A stretch of 64,000 nt of DNA from Bicyclus anynana (Eukaryota; Arthropoda; Insecta; Lepidoptera; Nymphalidae), in assembly GCF_947172395.1 (NCBI RefSeq), contig NC_069095.1:15102271-15166270 (forward strand), in the 5' to 3' direction. The notes under the pieces are model-generated. The model did no database searches and was not told the DNA's origin. It saw nothing but the letters and a program-made list of their open reading frames with translations. Numbering within the stretch: the stretch's first letter is position 1; each line of letters starts with the position of its first letter. Shown here piece by piece: positions 63,501-64,000 of this stretch. The position numbers and the translations under genes were made by a program.

Positions 63501-64000
63501 TAATAAGTTTGATTGTAATAAGTAATTAATTTTTATTATACTAGCACGATATCAACTACTTTTAATTATTTTATACCATCCCTGTATTAGTACAAATTAA
63601 AAGTCATTCCCGAATTTTACCGAACGATAAAAATTGTACGTTCTTTGTTCAAACGAAAACAATGGTAGATTTATAACAAACTCAATAAATTAGCAACACT
63701 TAATACGTAACAGGAAACTAAAGAGTAAACAAATTAAGAAAGAAAGAATAAGTTTTTGAAATATTTTTTTGAACTCTATTACCTATCTACTGTCGCTATA
63801 TCTATATCGCTGTGTTATATTAATTTATAAAAAAAAACGTATATGCAAGTTCTTAGCTAATCTGTATTTTCGTGGCCACAAAACACCGCCAAGCGAACAC
63901 GAGTCAAAGACGCCGCTACCTAAATACGGTGACATTTTCACACTCCAATACCCCCGTATACCATAACCGCTCATAACTACCTGCACCGCAAAATTAACCT
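63501..64000. other. right flank, nothing recognised
   Basis: AT-rich. 63870-63960 is richer in GC and open on plus, but no start, splice site or motif supports a gene. Confidence 0.4.

Overview
This window looks like nuclear DNA from a moth or butterfly (Lepidoptera). It is AT-rich, has no operons, uses spliced genes with GT-AG junctions, and is packed with tRNA-headed SINEs, RTE-type and CR1/Jockey-type LINE ends, and short interspersed repeats that I recognise as typical of lepidopteran genomes. It is essentially a transposon graveyard. I see one convincing single-exon host-like gene (21947-22525, minus), a secreted lipocalin-like protein, plus a few exon-like stretches that I can only offer as candidates.

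Layout. 1-2560 holds the 3' two-thirds of a non-LTR retrotransposon with a long, uninterrupted reverse transcriptase frame that runs off the left edge. 2.8-17 kb is intergenic and holds SINEs, LINE 3' ends and several MITEs, including a 155-bp hAT-like element with an 8-bp target duplication (8105-8259) and a mariner-like MITE (14678-15063). 17656-20533 is a complete 2.9-kb PIF/Harbinger DNA transposon with near-perfect ~46-bp terminal inverted repeats and a TAA target duplication. 21-22.5 kb has an RTE 3' end and the lipocalin-like gene. 23-44 kb is mostly SINEs, Lep1-like repeats, hairpin clusters and a foldback MITE (39078-39424), with candidate exons at 29719-29832 (plus) and 36413-36584 (minus). 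44668-45769 is a gutted pogo-type transposon that still shows its terminal repeats and the start of its transposase. 46-64 kb is nested SINE, RTE and Lep1-like copies, a decayed LINE 3' end (56045-56590) and AT-rich filler.

The most interesting system is the Harbinger element. Its two genes, a DDE transposase (plus strand) and a MADF-BESS DNA-binding protein (minus strand), are interleaved: each gene has two exons, the main exon of each lies in the single intron of the other, and each gene's poly(A) signal lies in the other's intron. Each gene carries exactly one single-base loss in a homopolymer, so the copy is either very recently dead or intact with sequencing errors. Both ends hold repeated GCAAACTG octamers that could be binding sites for the MADF protein or the transposase.

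No rRNA, CRISPR array, bacterial gene or bona fide tRNA gene was seen. tRNA-like boxes all belong to SINE heads. Family names for repeats rest on recognition from memory and on internal comparison of copies in this window, not on a database search.
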